Assembly: GCF_014145225.1 (NCBI RefSeq)
Contig: NZ_JABVCQ010000025.1
Coordinates: 1 to 52,847 of the forward strand
Length of the DNA stretch: 52,847 nt
Direction of reading: 5' to 3'
Source of the DNA: Thiospirillum jenense
Lineage (GTDB): Bacteria; Pseudomonadota; Gammaproteobacteria; Chromatiales; Chromatiaceae
The translations under genes were made by a program, and so were the position numbers. Shown in pieces: positions 1-9,898 of this stretch. The notes under the pieces were generated by a model. The model worked only from the letters and a program-made list of their open reading frames with translations. It was not told where the DNA came from and did not search any database. How positions within the stretch are numbered: position 1 is the first letter of the stretch; every line of letters begins with the position of its first letter.

Positions 1-1
1 T

Positions 2-1057
2 GATGAAGAATATTTTCAGTTCCGCTTTCGCTTTTTTTATGTCATTTTACTGTTTAGTGCGGGTAGTTCTATTTTTTTCATTACCGCCGATTATGCTGGT
101 ATTAATTATGTCGGTGAAATGCACGTTTTCATGCTGAAAATTCACCTCATTGTTATTGCCGTGTCACTGATTGGTTTATACAACCGAAAACACCTGTTTT
201 ATATTTTTGCGTGGCCCTATGCGATTGTGTGTTTCGGCGTATTTATTTCTGCAATGCTATTTGTACCACAAGATGAAATCCGCATTCTTTGGTTTTTTAT
301 TAACGTCCCTGGCGTCTATCTATTACTTGGGCGTTTTGTTGGAGTAATTGCAACCGCATTGTCCATGTTATGTATTGTGGTTGTGAACAATTATCTGGTG
401 GCGCCTTATTCCGATAATGCGATTGCAACGGCGATGGTTGGGCTGGTGTATTTGAGTGCTTTTTTCCACGCTTACTCCAGTCGCTCGATTTCTTTTTATA
501 GGCGAATGCTTGAGTATAATAAAGAACTCACATTTTTAGCCAATCACGACCCACTCACGGGTGTTATGAATGCTCGCGCTTATTATGAAGTGTGCAACAG
601 TCTAATTGAATTATCCAAGCGGGAAAGTACGTCTTTTGCGGTTTTATTTGTTGATCTCGATCACTTTAAAAAAATCAATGACCAATACGGACATGATGCT
701 GGCGATCAAGTGCTTAAAGATGTTTCGACCTGTCTAAAAAATCATGTCAGACATAGCGATGTGATTGGGCGGGTTGGAGGTGAAGAATTCTCGATTTTTC
801 TTCCCAATACTGACTTAATTGGTGCCGAACAAGTCGCTGAAAAATTACGCTTTGAAATTGAGGCGTTAATGCCCCGCATTCATTCCGGCCCAATTCGCAC
901 TACTGCCAGCATCGGTGTTGCAATTAGCCATACACCAACACCCACAATGGCGAATATTCAACGCCACGCCGATCAAGCAATGTATCAAGCAAAACAGCAG
1001 GGACGTAATCGCGTTTCTTGTATTGACATGTCTGATTCTGGATTGTTAAGCGCCTAA
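2..1057 (+). CDS. Membrane GGDEF diguanylate cyclase (5' end outside window)
   Basis: Predicted to make cyclic di-GMP from two GTP. The frame is open from base 2 with no stop, so the gene starts before the window; the Met at 119 is probably internal. The N-terminal half is hydrophobic with several membrane segments, consistent with a MASE-like sensor region, though I cannot name the family. The GGDEF domain occupies the C-terminal ~170 residues. The signature is GGEEF (bases 776-790), a catalytically competent variant. An RxxD inhibitory site (RHSD, bases 749-760) sits exactly five residues upstream, so product feedback is likely. No EAL domain follows. The activity call is firm; the sensed signal is unknown. 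Confidence 0.9.
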   Translation, partial: DEEYFQFRFRFFYVILLFSAGSSIFFITADYAGINYVGEMHVFMLKIHLIVIAVSLIGLYNRKHLFYIFAWPYAIVCFGVFISAMLFVPQDEIRILWFFINVPGVYLLLGRFVGVIATALSMLCIVVVNNYLVAPYSDNAIATAMVGLVYLSAFFHAYSSRSISFYRRMLEYNKELTFLANHDPLTGVMNARAYYEVCNSLIELSKRESTSFAVLFVDLDHFKKINDQYGHDAGDQVLKDVSTCLKNHVRHSDVIGRVGGEEFSIFLPNTDLIGAEQVAEKLRFEIEALMPRIHSGPIRTTASIGVAISHTPTPTMANIQRHADQAMYQAKQQGRNRVSCIDMSDSGLLSA

Positions 1058-1130
1058 TCTCAATAATAGAAAACCACTGGAATTGCACGCGACTATAAAA
1101 CTAACATTTATTATTAAAATGCCGTCATCT

Positions 1131-1937
1131 CTAATACGATAACGCCGGCTCAACTTTAAAATGGTCTAATAACTGTTGTAATTGCTGTGCCACGCGACTG
1201 AGCGTTTGTGAATGCGCCTGACTGTGTTCAGCGCATTGCCGATTTTGTTTGGCTAACTGTGACAGCGAATGAACATTGGCATTTAATTCATTCATCACCT
1301 GCCGCTGTTGTTCGGCCGCCTGCGCAATCTCACCATTTAATTGATCTATTCGATTCACCACCGCCGTAATGTCATTCAACGCCGCCACCGCCAAATCAGT
1401 TTTCGCCACCGTCACACACATCTGCTCCCGCCCCTGCCCAATCGCCCGCACCGCCACCGTGACCTGCTGCTGAAACCCGTGCAGGAGCGCGTTGATTTCC
1501 TGCGTCGCCGCGCCCGTCTGCTGCGACAACGCCCGCACCTGCTGGGCGACGATGGCAAAGCCGCGCCCCTGTTCGCCAGCATGAGCGGCCTCAATCGCCG
1601 CATTCAGCGCCAGCAAATTGGTTTGTTCAGTAATGGCGCCAATCGTGTCGAGAATGGTAGCGATCTGTTTAGTTTCTGCGCCAAGTTGTAAAATGGCATC
1701 AGCCGCCCCCGTCACCTCACCGGACAAATTGTTTAGCGCCGCCGCCGACTCGTGCAACACCGCCCGCCCCTCCTGCGCTCGCCCCGCCGCATCAGACGCC
1801 GCGGCCGACGCCGCCCCCGCCGACTGCACCACCGCCTGCGAACTATCGGCCATGCGCTGCGCCGCCTGCGCGGCAATTTGCGTGTAATTAAATTGCTCTT
1901 CAGCGCCGCCTTTCATCACCACCGCCGCCGCGAGCAT
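1131..1937 (-). CDS. Sensor-less methyl-accepting chemotaxis protein fragment
   Basis: Carries a methyl-accepting chemoreceptor signalling domain, including the conserved hairpin tip ([15 protein letters not shown]) that contacts CheA and CheW. The open frame extends upstream to 2102, but residues encoded by 1938-2102 are Arg/His/Cys-rich and unlike any receptor. I therefore take the Met at 1937 (or 1916) as the earliest credible start. No transmembrane segment, periplasmic sensor or HAMP domain is present, against the usual 500-plus residues. It is either a short cytoplasmic receptor or, more likely, the surviving 3' part of a decayed receptor gene. It converges with the upstream cyclase and diverges from pyrD. 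Confidence 0.65.
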   Translation of the reverse strand: MLAAAVVMKGGAEEQFNYTQIAAQAAQRMADSSQAVVQSAGAASAAASDAAGRAQEGRAVLHESAAALNNLSGEVTGAADAILQLGAETKQIATILDTIGAITEQTNLLALNAAIEAAHAGEQGRGFAIVAQQVRALSQQTGAATQEINALLHGFQQQVTVAVRAIGQGREQMCVTVAKTDLAVAALNDITAVVNRIDQLNGEIAQAAEQQRQVMNELNANVHSLSQLAKQNRQCAEHSQAHSQTLSRVAQQLQQLLDHFKVEPALSY

Positions 1938-2124
1938 CTGCTCGGTCTGCCATCGTTGGCAGAAGATGTCACATCTGCGCCACGAGCGGGTGTTAGTTTT
2001 GCGACACTCTGGTGAGTGATTGGTGGCACGGCGCGGCGGGCGCAGAACTTGCTGTTTAATCCGCTGATTCGACTTTATATTATGATAACGCCATCCCCCC
2101 ACCCACCGTGACGCCCAATTAACT

Positions 2125-3186
2125 ATGACGACCGCTACTCATCATTCCAAACTATGGCACTGGTTATTACGCCCGCTGCTGTTTCAATTACCGCCCGAAG
2201 TGGCGCATCAATTGGTATTAACCCTTGGTGCGCAATGGGCGCAGATATTCAACCGTGCCTTGCCTGAGAATGATCCAACGCGAGCGCCGCAATTCAATCA
2301 GCAATTAATGGGATTAACCTTTCCTAATCCAATCGGATTAGCGGCGGGATTAGATAAGGATGCGGAGGCATTATTATTATGGCAGCGGCTGGGCTTTGGA
2401 TTTATTGAGGTCGGCACCGTCACCGCGCAAGCGCAGGACGGCAATCCGCGGCCGCGTTTGTGGCGACTGCCGCGTGAACAGGCGCTCATCAATCGCATGG
2501 GTTTTAATAACGCTGGCGCGGCGGCGCTGGCAAAACGCTTGACAAATCAACATACTGCCGCTCCGTTGCAAGTGCCGCTCGGCGTCAATATCGGCAAAAC
2601 CAAAGCGGTCGCGTTGGAACACGCCGCGGCTGACTACCGCGCCAGCGTTACGCAACTGGCGCATTTGGCGGATTATTTGGTGGTCAACCTGTCCAGTCCC
2701 AACACGCCGGGGTTGCGCAATTTGCAGACGGCAGAGGATATTGCGCTGTTACTCAATGAGTTACAAGCGGTCAACTTGCAACTGCCTGCGCCGCGGCCGC
2801 TGCTGGTCAAATTAGCACCAGATTTGCCGTCCGCCGCCGCCATTACCTGCGCACAGGCGGCATTGGATCACGGCGCTGCCGGTTTGATTTTGACCAATAC
2901 CACCAATGATTTCAGTCACTTAACCAGCGCCACGCTCGGCATGAGCGGTGGTTTGTCGGGGCGGCCGCTGTGGTCACGCAGCACCGACTTGTTGGCCAAC
3001 GTCCGCGCCGCCGTCGGCAAATCACCGGTGTTGATCGGTGTGGGCGGGATTTTCACGCCAGCGGATGTGGCGGCAAAACTGGCGGCGGGGGCGAATTTAG
3101 TCCAGATTTATACTGGCTTGATTTATCAAGGGCCGGGGCTGGTGCGCCACCTGCTGCGGCAACTTGATTGGTCGGCGGGCAATTAA
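2125..3186 (+). CDS. pyrD: Dihydroorotate dehydrogenase (quinone), class 2
   Basis: Oxidises dihydroorotate to orotate in pyrimidine synthesis and passes electrons via FMN to the membrane quinone pool. At 353 residues it has class 2 length, with the amphipathic N-terminal extension (residues 1-45) that binds the membrane. Visible signatures are [12 protein letters not shown] (68-79), the [11 protein letters not shown] segment (188-198) with the catalytic Ser of class 2 enzymes, and [11 protein letters not shown] near the C-terminus for FMN phosphate binding. The gene stands alone upstream of rplM; dihydroorotase is about 37 kb away in this window. Confidence 0.96.
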   Translation: MTTATHHSKLWHWLLRPLLFQLPPEVAHQLVLTLGAQWAQIFNRALPENDPTRAPQFNQQLMGLTFPNPIGLAAGLDKDAEALLLWQRLGFGFIEVGTVTAQAQDGNPRPRLWRLPREQALINRMGFNNAGAAALAKRLTNQHTAAPLQVPLGVNIGKTKAVALEHAAADYRASVTQLAHLADYLVVNLSSPNTPGLRNLQTAEDIALLLNELQAVNLQLPAPRPLLVKLAPDLPSAAAITCAQAALDHGAAGLILTNTTNDFSHLTSATLGMSGGLSGRPLWSRSTDLLANVRAAVGKSPVLIGVGGIFTPADVAAKLAAGANLVQIYTGLIYQGPGLVRHLLRQLDWSAGN

Positions 3187-3234
3187 CGCTGGTTGCGAAA
3201 GCCCGCGCAGTTGGCTAAAATCCGTACTCTTTTG

Positions 3235-3264
3235 TTGACACCTGTGTCAACCGCGCTGTTTATC
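3235..3264 (+). promoter_or_regulatory. Candidate sigma-70 promoter of rplM-rpsI
   Basis: A perfect -35 TTGACA (3235-3240) is followed at 17-18 bases by a weak -10 (GTTTAT/TTTATC, 3258-3264). It lies in the 132-base gap between pyrD and rplM and would give a leader of about 50 bases. Confidence 0.45.
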
Positions 3265-3318
3265 AGACGATGCAATTGATAAATCGAACATTTTTAACGG
3301 CTTGGAGCAAAGACGGAC

Positions 3319-3747
3319 ATGACGACTGAAAGCGCAAAACCGGCTGAGGTGCGCCGCGCTTGGTATCTGGTGGATGCTGAGGGCAAAACATTAGGACGGT
3401 TGGCGGCTGAATTAGCCCGCCGCCTGCGCGGCAAACATAAAACCTGTTACACCCCGCACGTTGACACCGGTGATTACATCGTGGTCATCAACGCCGAAAA
3501 AGTGCAGGTCACGGGGAAAAAATTGCAGGATAAGTTTTACCATCATCACACCGGTTATATCGGCAATTTGCGCTCGATCTCGCTGGCGGATTTGCTGAAA
3601 CGTCACCCGACGCGGGCGCTGGAGTACGCGGTGAAAGGCATGTTGCCGCATAATCCGCTGGGGCGGGCGATGATGCGCAAATTGCATGTGTACGGCGGCG
3701 CTACCCACCGTCACGCCGCGCAACAGCCGCAAGTGCTGGAACTGTGA
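3319..3747 (+). CDS. rplM: 50S ribosomal protein L13
   Basis: A 142-residue protein of the large ribosomal subunit and an early assembly component binding 23S rRNA. Full-length L13 sequence: [15 protein letters not shown] near the N-terminus, the [16 protein letters not shown] block, and the [12 protein letters not shown] segment typical of the family. A purine-rich site (TTGGAGC) precedes the ATG. It is followed by rpsI after 44 bases, the conserved bacterial L13-S9 operon. Confidence 0.98.
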   Translation: MTTESAKPAEVRRAWYLVDAEGKTLGRLAAELARRLRGKHKTCYTPHVDTGDYIVVINAEKVQVTGKKLQDKFYHHHTGYIGNLRSISLADLLKRHPTRALEYAVKGMLPHNPLGRAMMRKLHVYGGATHRHAAQQPQVLEL

Positions 3748-3791
3748 TTTTTGGCCTGACCACCTTTTATTTTTAAGTAAATCAAATCGTT

Positions 3792-4181
3792 ATGACAGAC
3801 AAACAATACGCGACGGGGCGGCGCAAAAGTTCCGCAGCCCGAGTCTTTTTAACCACCGGATCAGGCGCTATCAGCATCAATGGGCGTACGCTCGATCATT
3901 TTTTCGGGCGCGAAACAGCGCGGATGGTGGTGTGCCAACCGCTGAAAACCGCCAATCTGCTCGACCGCGTTGATCTGCAAATCACCGTCACCGGTGGCGG
4001 CACCACTGGTCAAGCGGGCGCAATTCGGCACGGCATTGCGCGGGCGCTGGTTAAATATGATGAACAACTGCGCTCGCCGATGCGGCAGGCGGGGTTTTTG
4101 ACGCGGGATGCACGCGAAGTGGAGCGCAAAAAGGTTGGATTGCACAAGGCGCGCAAGCGGCCGCAGTACTCGAAACGTTAA
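3792..4181 (+). CDS. rpsI: 30S ribosomal protein S9
   Basis: A 129-residue small-subunit protein whose basic tail reaches the P-site tRNA. The sequence ends in the family-typical [10 protein letters not shown] with a terminal Lys-Arg. It also has [14 protein letters not shown] at the start and [19 protein letters not shown] in the middle. It is co-transcribed with rplM. Confidence 0.98.
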   Translation: MTDKQYATGRRKSSAARVFLTTGSGAISINGRTLDHFFGRETARMVVCQPLKTANLLDRVDLQITVTGGGTTGQAGAIRHGIARALVKYDEQLRSPMRQAGFLTRDAREVERKKVGLHKARKRPQYSKR

Positions 4182-4196
4182 GTTGTTGCTAAAAAA

Positions 4197-4234
4197 TGAC
4201 ACGTCACGGCCGGTGACGGTTGCGTGTCAATTTT
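4197..4234 (+). terminator. Hairpin after rpsI
   Basis: TGACACG (4197-4203) pairs with CGTGTCA (4223-4229), with an inner TCAC/GTGA stem, followed by a short T run (4231-4234) that abuts the tRNA. It probably terminates or processes the rplM-rpsI transcript. The T run is short, so termination is not certain. Confidence 0.5.
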
Positions 4235-4307
4235 GGGGGATCGTCTAGCGGCAGGACAACGGACTCTGACTCCGTGAACCTAGGTTCAAATCCTAGTCCC
4301 CCAGCCA
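4234..4307 (+). tRNA. tRNA-Gln (anticodon CTG)
   Basis: A complete cloverleaf. The acceptor TGGGGGA (4234-4240) pairs with TCCCCCA (4297-4303), followed by discriminator G and an encoded CCA (4305-4307). The anticodon stem ACGGA/TCCGT encloses loop CTCTGAC with anticodon CTG, reading CAG. The T-arm CTAGG-TTCAAAT-CCTAG is intact. The weak first U-A pair of the acceptor is usual for glutamine tRNA. It stands alone, not in an array. Confidence 0.96.
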
Positions 4308-4320
4308 ATTTTGTTTGCAC

Positions 4321-4347
4321 AAGCCAGCATCGCGCTGGCTTTTTTTA
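4321..4347 (+). terminator. Rho-independent terminator after tRNA-Gln
   Basis: AAGCCAGC (4321-4328), loop ATCGC, GCTGGCTT (4334-4341), then a run of T. It is a strong intrinsic terminator. Confidence 0.9.
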
Positions 4348-4460
4348 TTGGCTAGGAAACCAATACGGTTGGCGCGGGTGTGAGGCGGTCTGAACTGCGA
4401 CAGCGATCTGTAGCATCGTTACAACAGGCGGAATTATTGTCTCTTTTTTCAAAAAAAGTG

Positions 4461-4489
4461 TTGCGTGATGTCGCCTTCTAGTCTAATAT
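4461..4489 (+). promoter_or_regulatory. Candidate sigma-70 promoter of the porin gene
   Basis: TTGCGT (4461-4466), a 17-base spacer, then TAATAT (4484-4489). A short A/T palindrome (4443-4459) lies just upstream and could act as an UP-like element. The predicted leader before the porin ATG is about 65 bases. Confidence 0.55.
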
Positions 4490-4562
4490 TCTGAGCGCAA
4501 AGCATGATTGCGTTTTAGTTTCTAACCATTTTTTTAACACGCTCACAACAGCGGAGAAGACG

Positions 4563-5738
4563 ATGAACAAACAACTGATCGGTGCGGCGATTGCAGCCGC
4601 GGTGGCAGTGCCAAGTGCCGCGATGGCTGAGGCGATTTTATACGGCAAGTTAAACGTGTCACTCGATTATGCGGAAGTGACAAATGCGGTGGCTTTACCG
4701 CAATTCGATGCCAATGGCAATCAGATTTCTGATGGTGAAGACTTCACCGGCTGGGGCGTCAACGGTGACGGTGGCTTCATGCCCGGCGGCAATCGTGACA
4801 ACCGCTTTGGTGTCAAGGGTTCAGAAGACTTGGGGAATGGCTTAAAAGCGATTTACCAATTTGAAGTCATTTTGAATCTGTCAGCCGCCGACAATAACTT
4901 TGTCAGCAGCACCAGTGGCAATGATAATTTCATCGTGCGCACGAGCTTTGCTGGGTTAGCTGGCAGCTTCGGTACGGTGTTAATGGGTCGCCATGATACG
5001 CCAATGAAAGTTTCGACGGGGCCATTGGATTTATTTGATGAAACCGTTGCTGACTACGCCTATTCAGTTGGCTTTGAGGACTTGCGGGTAGATAATGCGG
5101 TTGCATACATCAGCCCCAGTTTCTCGGGTTTCCAATTCATGGGTGCATTAGTGGCCCCAGGTGGTGCGACTACCGGCTTTGGTGCGAATGCCAATTCGGA
5201 TGAAATTGGTGCCTACTCACTTGCTGCGATTTATAAAAATGGTCCTTTCTACGGCAGCTTGGCGTATGAATCCATTAGCAATGAGTCATACATGAATACG
5301 CAGGTCAGCGACGCCGGGGAACTCAATCCAGCCTATATAGATGATGATTATAATAAATGGCGTGCCAGCTTCGGTATTCTGGACTGGAATGGCTTTACCT
5401 TCGCCGCTATTTATGAAGGGCGCGAAAATAACCTAGACAATAACACCAATTACATTCAAGACATGGCATTGTGGCAGATTCAAGCCGGCTATGCATTTGG
5501 CAATAACATGGTCAAGGCGATGTATGGCGCCGTGGATCGTGATATTGACTTCGACAATAGCAATACCATTGAAGAGTTTGATGCTGACCGTAATACCTGG
5601 GCAGTTGCGTTCGATCATAACTTGAGCAAACGCACTAAAGCCTATGTGTTGTATTCTTCAGTGGAAGACGACAATGTTGACATCGTGCGCGGTGCCGAGT
5701 GGAGCAACTTCTCTATTGGTATGATGCACAAATTCTAA
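4563..5738 (+). CDS. Gram-negative outer-membrane porin
   Basis: A 391-residue general diffusion porin of the trimeric 16-strand family. The signal peptide spans residues 1-22 (ends SAAMA), followed by EAILYGKLNVSLDY, the usual first strand of Neisseria/Burkholderia-type porins. The RFGVKGSEDLGNGLKAIYQFE motif region of early strands is present. The chain ends in a Phe within an alternating aromatic strand, the BAM recognition signal. GGAG (4553-4556) precedes the ATG. Single gene with its own promoter and terminator. Substrate selectivity cannot be read. Confidence 0.93.
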   Translation: MNKQLIGAAIAAAVAVPSAAMAEAILYGKLNVSLDYAEVTNAVALPQFDANGNQISDGEDFTGWGVNGDGGFMPGGNRDNRFGVKGSEDLGNGLKAIYQFEVILNLSAADNNFVSSTSGNDNFIVRTSFAGLAGSFGTVLMGRHDTPMKVSTGPLDLFDETVADYAYSVGFEDLRVDNAVAYISPSFSGFQFMGALVAPGGATTGFGANANSDEIGAYSLAAIYKNGPFYGSLAYESISNESYMNTQVSDAGELNPAYIDDDYNKWRASFGILDWNGFTFAAIYEGRENNLDNNTNYIQDMALWQIQAGYAFGNNMVKAMYGAVDRDIDFDNSNTIEEFDADRNTWAVAFDHNLSKRTKAYVLYSSVEDDNVDIVRGAEWSNFSIGMMHKF

Positions 5739-5764
5739 TCCACTGCTGCGGCATTGGTTGAATG

Positions 5765-5797
5765 AAAAAGGGCGGGTCAAATGACTCGCCTTTTTTA
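5765..5797. terminator. Bidirectional terminator between porin and tsaB
   Basis: GGCGGGTCA (5771-5779) pairs with TGACTCGCC (5782-5790) with one G-T wobble. It is flanked by an A run on the left and a T run on the right, so it can terminate both convergent genes. Confidence 0.85.
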
Positions 5798-5825
5798 TTG
5801 CATAACTAATTGCAACCGGCGCGCA

Positions 5826-6545
5826 CTATGAACGCCGTTCACGTTCACTGGTTTTAATTGCAACCTGATTTCTAATATACTGCGGCGCGCTGTATTCAAG
5901 GATTTCTATTGTACCTGCCTGCCACGCCTGAATTGCTAACAATGCGATGTCATGCGCGGTGCAAATGATTTCACCATTCACTTGCGCGGCAGTTAATTCA
6001 GTGCTGGCGCGTAATTCATTGCCATACACCGCCCAACCACTGCCTGCTCCATACCATTGTTTAATTGGCACGATGGGTGAATTAGGTAACATAACGCTAT
6101 TCGGCAACGTGACCTGTTCGGCAGTCAATGCCGTGACCATGCCAATCGTGGTTATTTCAAATCCCGCCCAATAAATTTCACCAATCCGCGCATCCAATGC
6201 CGCTAAAATCCATTGCTGTTGATGCTGGCGAAAGGCCGCGTGGGCTAATGCAGCCAATGTTGAAATACCAATTAACGGCAAGTGCGCGGGGAATGCGCTA
6301 CCCTGTGCAACGGCCGCGGCTAGGCGCACACCGGTGAATGACCCCGGCCCACGAGCGTATGCAATGGCCTGTAAGTTTGACAACTGCAAATGGGCGTCAG
6401 TTAATAGCTTATCCATCATCGCTAATAACCGTTCGCCATGCTGTTTAGGGCGGTATTCTAATTGTTGCGTGATGTGACCTGCGCAATATAATGCGGCTGA
6501 ACACCATTCGCTTGAGGTGTCAATTGCTAATAAGTTAATGGTCAT
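5826..6545 (-). CDS. tsaB: tRNA t6A synthesis protein TsaB
   Basis: A partner of TsaD in threonylcarbamoyl transfer to A37 of ANN-decoding tRNAs. The 239-residue protein has the ASKHA-fold start (LLAIDTSSEWCSAAL) and the YARGPGSFTGVRLAAAVAQG segment characteristic of TsaB; it lacks the metal-binding His pair of TsaD. It is transcribed divergently from ubiG with a 126-base gap, and converges with the porin. Confidence 0.94.
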   Translation of the reverse strand: MTINLLAIDTSSEWCSAALYCAGHITQQLEYRPKQHGERLLAMMDKLLTDAHLQLSNLQAIAYARGPGSFTGVRLAAAVAQGSAFPAHLPLIGISTLAALAHAAFRQHQQQWILAALDARIGEIYWAGFEITTIGMVTALTAEQVTLPNSVMLPNSPIVPIKQWYGAGSGWAVYGNELRASTELTAAQVNGEIICTAHDIALLAIQAWQAGTIEILEYSAPQYIRNQVAIKTSERERRS

Positions 6546-6671
6546 TTGGAATACCTAACTGGCGTTTTTAATTGCGATTTATGAATAGAGAGCGAGCGGC
6601 AGTTGTATTAAATTGGCAGCGTCATCAATGAGTGAAATTCGTATTAACGGTTTAATTAAGGGTATCCGACT

Positions 6672-7418
6672 ATGACACACACTCCGTTACACGGTTCAAA
6701 TATTAACCCCCGCGAAGTCGCTTATTTTGAACGGCTCGCGCATCGCTGGTGGGATGAACACGGCCCCTTTTGGCCATTGCATCGCTTAAATGCGTTTCGC
6801 GTGGCCTATTTACGCCAACAGATTTGCCGTGTATTAGGGCGAATAGATGGCGGTGAACAACCATTCGCAGGGTTGCGTATTCTCGATATTGGCTGCGGCG
6901 GTGGCATTTTAAGTGAATCAATGGCGCGATTAGGTGCGCGTGTAACGGCAATTGATGTTGCAGAGAAAAACATTCAAGTTTCTCAATTGCACGCCGCGAC
7001 CAGTGGGCTAGAGATTGATTATCAATTAATGACCGCCGAGCAATTAGTTGCCACTGGTGCGACCTTTGATGTGGTATTAAATATGGAGGTGGTGGAACAT
7101 GTGGATCATTTACCCGGCTTTTTAACCAGTTGTGGACAATTAGTGCGCCCCGGCGGGGTGATGTTTATTTCAACTATTAACCGCACCTTCATTGCATGGT
7201 TAATGGTGGTGATTGGTGCGGAATACATTTTACGTTGGCTACCGCGTGGCACGCATCATTACGCGCAATTAGTGAAACCGAAAGAGTTAATTGATGTACT
7301 CGGGCGTAACTTTCGGGTTTTACATCAAACTGGTGTGCGTATCAATCCATTCACGCGCCGGTTTCGTTTTAGTCGTTCACTCAGTGTTAATTATATGATG
7401 GTATTTGAACGAGCATGA
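6672..7418 (+). CDS. ubiG: Ubiquinone biosynthesis O-methyltransferase UbiG
   Basis: Catalyses both O-methylations in ubiquinone synthesis with S-adenosylmethionine. The 248-residue protein has the UbiG N-terminus (DPxE-like NPREVAYFERLAHRWWDEHG), SAM motif I LDIGCGGG (71-78), VVLNMEVVEHVDH, and the FISTINRTFIAWLM amphipathic segment thought to touch the membrane. The start follows a weak purine stretch. It probably has its own promoter in the gap shared with tsaB. Confidence 0.95.
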   Translation: MTHTPLHGSNINPREVAYFERLAHRWWDEHGPFWPLHRLNAFRVAYLRQQICRVLGRIDGGEQPFAGLRILDIGCGGGILSESMARLGARVTAIDVAEKNIQVSQLHAATSGLEIDYQLMTAEQLVATGATFDVVLNMEVVEHVDHLPGFLTSCGQLVRPGGVMFISTINRTFIAWLMVVIGAEYILRWLPRGTHHYAQLVKPKELIDVLGRNFRVLHQTGVRINPFTRRFRFSRSLSVNYMMVFERA

Positions 7419-7447
7419 CATTTAGTGGAACTGCTGCGTTTAAGAAT

Positions 7448-7479
7448 GATCGTTCTCATGCTCCAGCGTGGGAACGATC
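7448..7479. repeat. REP-like palindrome, copy 1
   Basis: A 32-base near-perfect palindrome: GATCGTTCTCATGCT, CC, AGCGTGGGAACGATC, with two G-T wobbles. It is related to the elements at 18553 and 44855. It lies between convergent ubiG and the DUF2939 gene and could serve as a terminator. Confidence 0.75.
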
Positions 7480-7524
7480 AACTCCTTGATTGACTAATTA
7501 TAGTCGCTCTAAATCACCTGGCTA

Positions 7525-8046
7525 TTACCAACACGAACGAATGACATCGGTTAATTGCCATTGCCAATTATTTAATGACAGAATGGCATAGGTTGGTTGG
7601 CGATCTAATGCACCAATCCGAATCACCACGCGATCCCAGGATTCAAAAAAAGCAAAGTCAATCGCGCTAATAAAACTAGCCGGCCGTTCGGCGGTGGCAC
7701 GTTCAGCCGCTTCATTTAAGCTGGTGCGCACCCAGTCTATGGTGATTTTTTGTTTCAGCGCGGCATCACCTAATAATTTGAAATTACCCGCCACCCAATT
7801 CAATACCTGATCGCCATGTCCGGCCCCGTCATTCGTAGGCATTACATTAGTCACGGTATTATCCAAGCGCGTTTTATAATGCGCTTGAATCGCAGGCAAA
7901 TTAACATAGGGCGAGAACTCTTCAATTGCGGTGGCATCAGATTGATGTAATGCCCCATCTAAATGAAAAATGGTCAGATACGGCCATAATCCAAATGCCA
8001 CAATGAGTAAAGCGAATAAAGAACGAATGATGTAACCGATAGTCAT
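7525..8046 (-). CDS. DUF2939-like membrane-anchored protein
   Basis: A 173-residue protein with one N-terminal membrane segment (residues ~6-24) and a predicted extracytoplasmic domain. The pattern of YIIRSLFALLIVAFG, YLTIFHLDGALHQSDATAIEEFSPYVNLPAIQ, and a C-terminal single-domain half matches my recollection of DUF2939 proteins of proteobacteria. Function is unknown. It follows the methyltransferase gene (8098) on the same strand by about 50 bases, so the two may be co-transcribed. Confidence 0.7.
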   Translation of the reverse strand: MTIGYIIRSLFALLIVAFGLWPYLTIFHLDGALHQSDATAIEEFSPYVNLPAIQAHYKTRLDNTVTNVMPTNDGAGHGDQVLNWVAGNFKLLGDAALKQKITIDWVRTSLNEAAERATAERPASFISAIDFAFFESWDRVVIRIGALDRQPTYAILSLNNWQWQLTDVIRSCW

Positions 8047-8097
8047 AATAACTCCGCTGGCATAAAGTGAATCATTAAAAACAAAATTGATTTGTCA

Positions 8098-9639
8098 TCA
8101 CGCCGTCCACACACCTAATCTTTTCCATTCGGGCAAGGTTTTACTGGTGAATAGCGTGGCTAATTGCAATGCTTGGGTACGGGCGGCGTCAGGATCGGTG
8201 ACGGCCGTGCCGTCTTTTAATAATTGCCGCCCTAATGCGGTTAAACGGGTTAATAAACCAGCGGCGAGCGTTTCAGCGCGGGCAGTGGGGGTTTCGGCTA
8301 ATACATCAAGAAACATTAAATCAACCGTGCTGGCGGCTAATCCAATGCCAAGTTGACCGGCTAATACACAGCTGTAATTCGCGCCATCGGCAACGGCACG
8401 CGCTAAAGTGCGATTAAACCGGGTGACATTGCGTAAATCAACATTTTCTTGTTGGATGCCAATATAACTGCCGTGTAATAATAATGATAAAACGTGCAGT
8501 AATAACCCAAATGATTTGCCTTGCCATTCGGGTAGCGCGGCTAATTGTGCAACCGTTTTGGGTCCGGTGGTTAATGCAGTGAGAATGGCGCCATAGCTGT
8601 CTGGATCCCCGTTTAATTGGCCAAAACTGGTGGCAAATTTCAATTGTTTATCTTCAGGCATTCCCGTCAAGGAGATTAAACTAATTGCCGACCATACGCG
8701 CTGTCCTTCTAATGGCCACAGGCGTTGATGACCGCGTTGATAAAGATCGCGGCGGAAACTTTGATTGATTGCGGTGTCAATCAATTCTTGGCGCAGAATA
8801 GGATCAGCCACTTCTTCAATCACCGTGCGCAATGGGACGGGTAATAAAGTCGGTAAAAATATCTCGGGTAAGGTCGCAGTCCCCGCCGCCACTAATTGCG
8901 CTTGTGCCATTTCATTCATGGCTTGGCTATACCACAATGGAAACCAGGCGCCATCATGTAAATATTCATGTAATAGATACGCCCGATCATGTTTTTCGGC
9001 GGTTTCTATTCGATTAGCGAGTGTGGGTTGGGCGGTGAATAATGAAGCGCCGGCTTCGCGCAAGCGGTGCATTAACTTGAGGCTATTATCAATGGCAGTT
9101 AATGGCGGTTGTCCGGTGGTTTTTTGATAGCGCACCATGACATGTTGCAATGGAAAAGCGGCTAACCAACCGGGCAGCGCATTATAACTGTTATACACCA
9201 CGCCACCGGCGGCGACGGCATGATGCAAGCATTTCACAATTGCTTGGCGTAATTCAGGACTGACCCAAGTGTAGATGCCATGCAGGGCGGCGTAATCGAA
9301 TTGACCGTAATCGGCCGGCCAATGCGCGGCCAAATTGAGAAAGTCGGCTTCTTCAAAGCGGACGTTTTTAATCCCAGCCGCTAATTTGCGCGCATGTGCA
9401 ACCTGTTCGGGATTGAAATCAATGCCCAAAAAGTCAATGTCGGGATTGGCGACGGCTAATAAAATTAGATTTAATCCTTGCCCAAAACCGAGTTCGAGAT
9501 AGCGCCGTTTTTTACCGGTTGGCGCGGCATATCCTTGTAAGCGTAATGCAAAATCAATCCAGGCTGGGGACATTTCGCGGTAATAACCAAAAGTATAGCC
9601 GACGCTTGTATTATAACCATGTGACCAATTCATCATCAT
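8098..9639 (-). CDS. Class I SAM methyltransferase with regulatory domain
   Basis: A 513-residue protein. The N-terminal Rossmann methyltransferase domain has motif I ELGFGQG (49-55) and [14 protein letters not shown] for the motif II acidic residue. The middle and C-terminal parts match the methyltransferase regulatory domain type found in uncharacterised bacterial enzymes of about 500 residues. The substrate is unknown. Three ATG codons in a row open the frame; the exact start is uncertain by two residues. It is divergent from the Cache chemoreceptor. Confidence 0.82.
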   Translation of the reverse strand: MMMNWSHGYNTSVGYTFGYYREMSPAWIDFALRLQGYAAPTGKKRRYLELGFGQGLNLILLAVANPDIDFLGIDFNPEQVAHARKLAAGIKNVRFEEADFLNLAAHWPADYGQFDYAALHGIYTWVSPELRQAIVKCLHHAVAAGGVVYNSYNALPGWLAAFPLQHVMVRYQKTTGQPPLTAIDNSLKLMHRLREAGASLFTAQPTLANRIETAEKHDRAYLLHEYLHDGAWFPLWYSQAMNEMAQAQLVAAGTATLPEIFLPTLLPVPLRTVIEEVADPILRQELIDTAINQSFRRDLYQRGHQRLWPLEGQRVWSAISLISLTGMPEDKQLKFATSFGQLNGDPDSYGAILTALTTGPKTVAQLAALPEWQGKSFGLLLHVLSLLLHGSYIGIQQENVDLRNVTRFNRTLARAVADGANYSCVLAGQLGIGLAASTVDLMFLDVLAETPTARAETLAAGLLTRLTALGRQLLKDGTAVTDPDAARTQALQLATLFTSKTLPEWKRLGVWTA

Positions 9640-9898
9640 TAAATCCTATTCTAAAATAAACACGACACATTGCAATACTGCTGCAAAAACTGTGTTGTTT
9701 AATGGGGTGTTTTCAATTCAACCGGTTGCAGCAAAGTTGCATGATAGCAGTAATGCCGACTGCGGGGCGACTGGGCGGTGGTCGGCCAGTGATTGTGTGA
9801 CGCGACAACTGTTGATAGTTGATAGCCTGTCGGGAATTGGCAACAAGTTTTGCTGTATCATTAGAACACTCACTAACTATGATTGTACCGACTCACCA

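Noticed and set aside
9692-9898. N-terminal 69-residue extension of the Cache chemoreceptor
   Set aside because: Cys-rich, non-membrane sequence before a typical receptor start with TM1; the ATG at 9899 fits the family.
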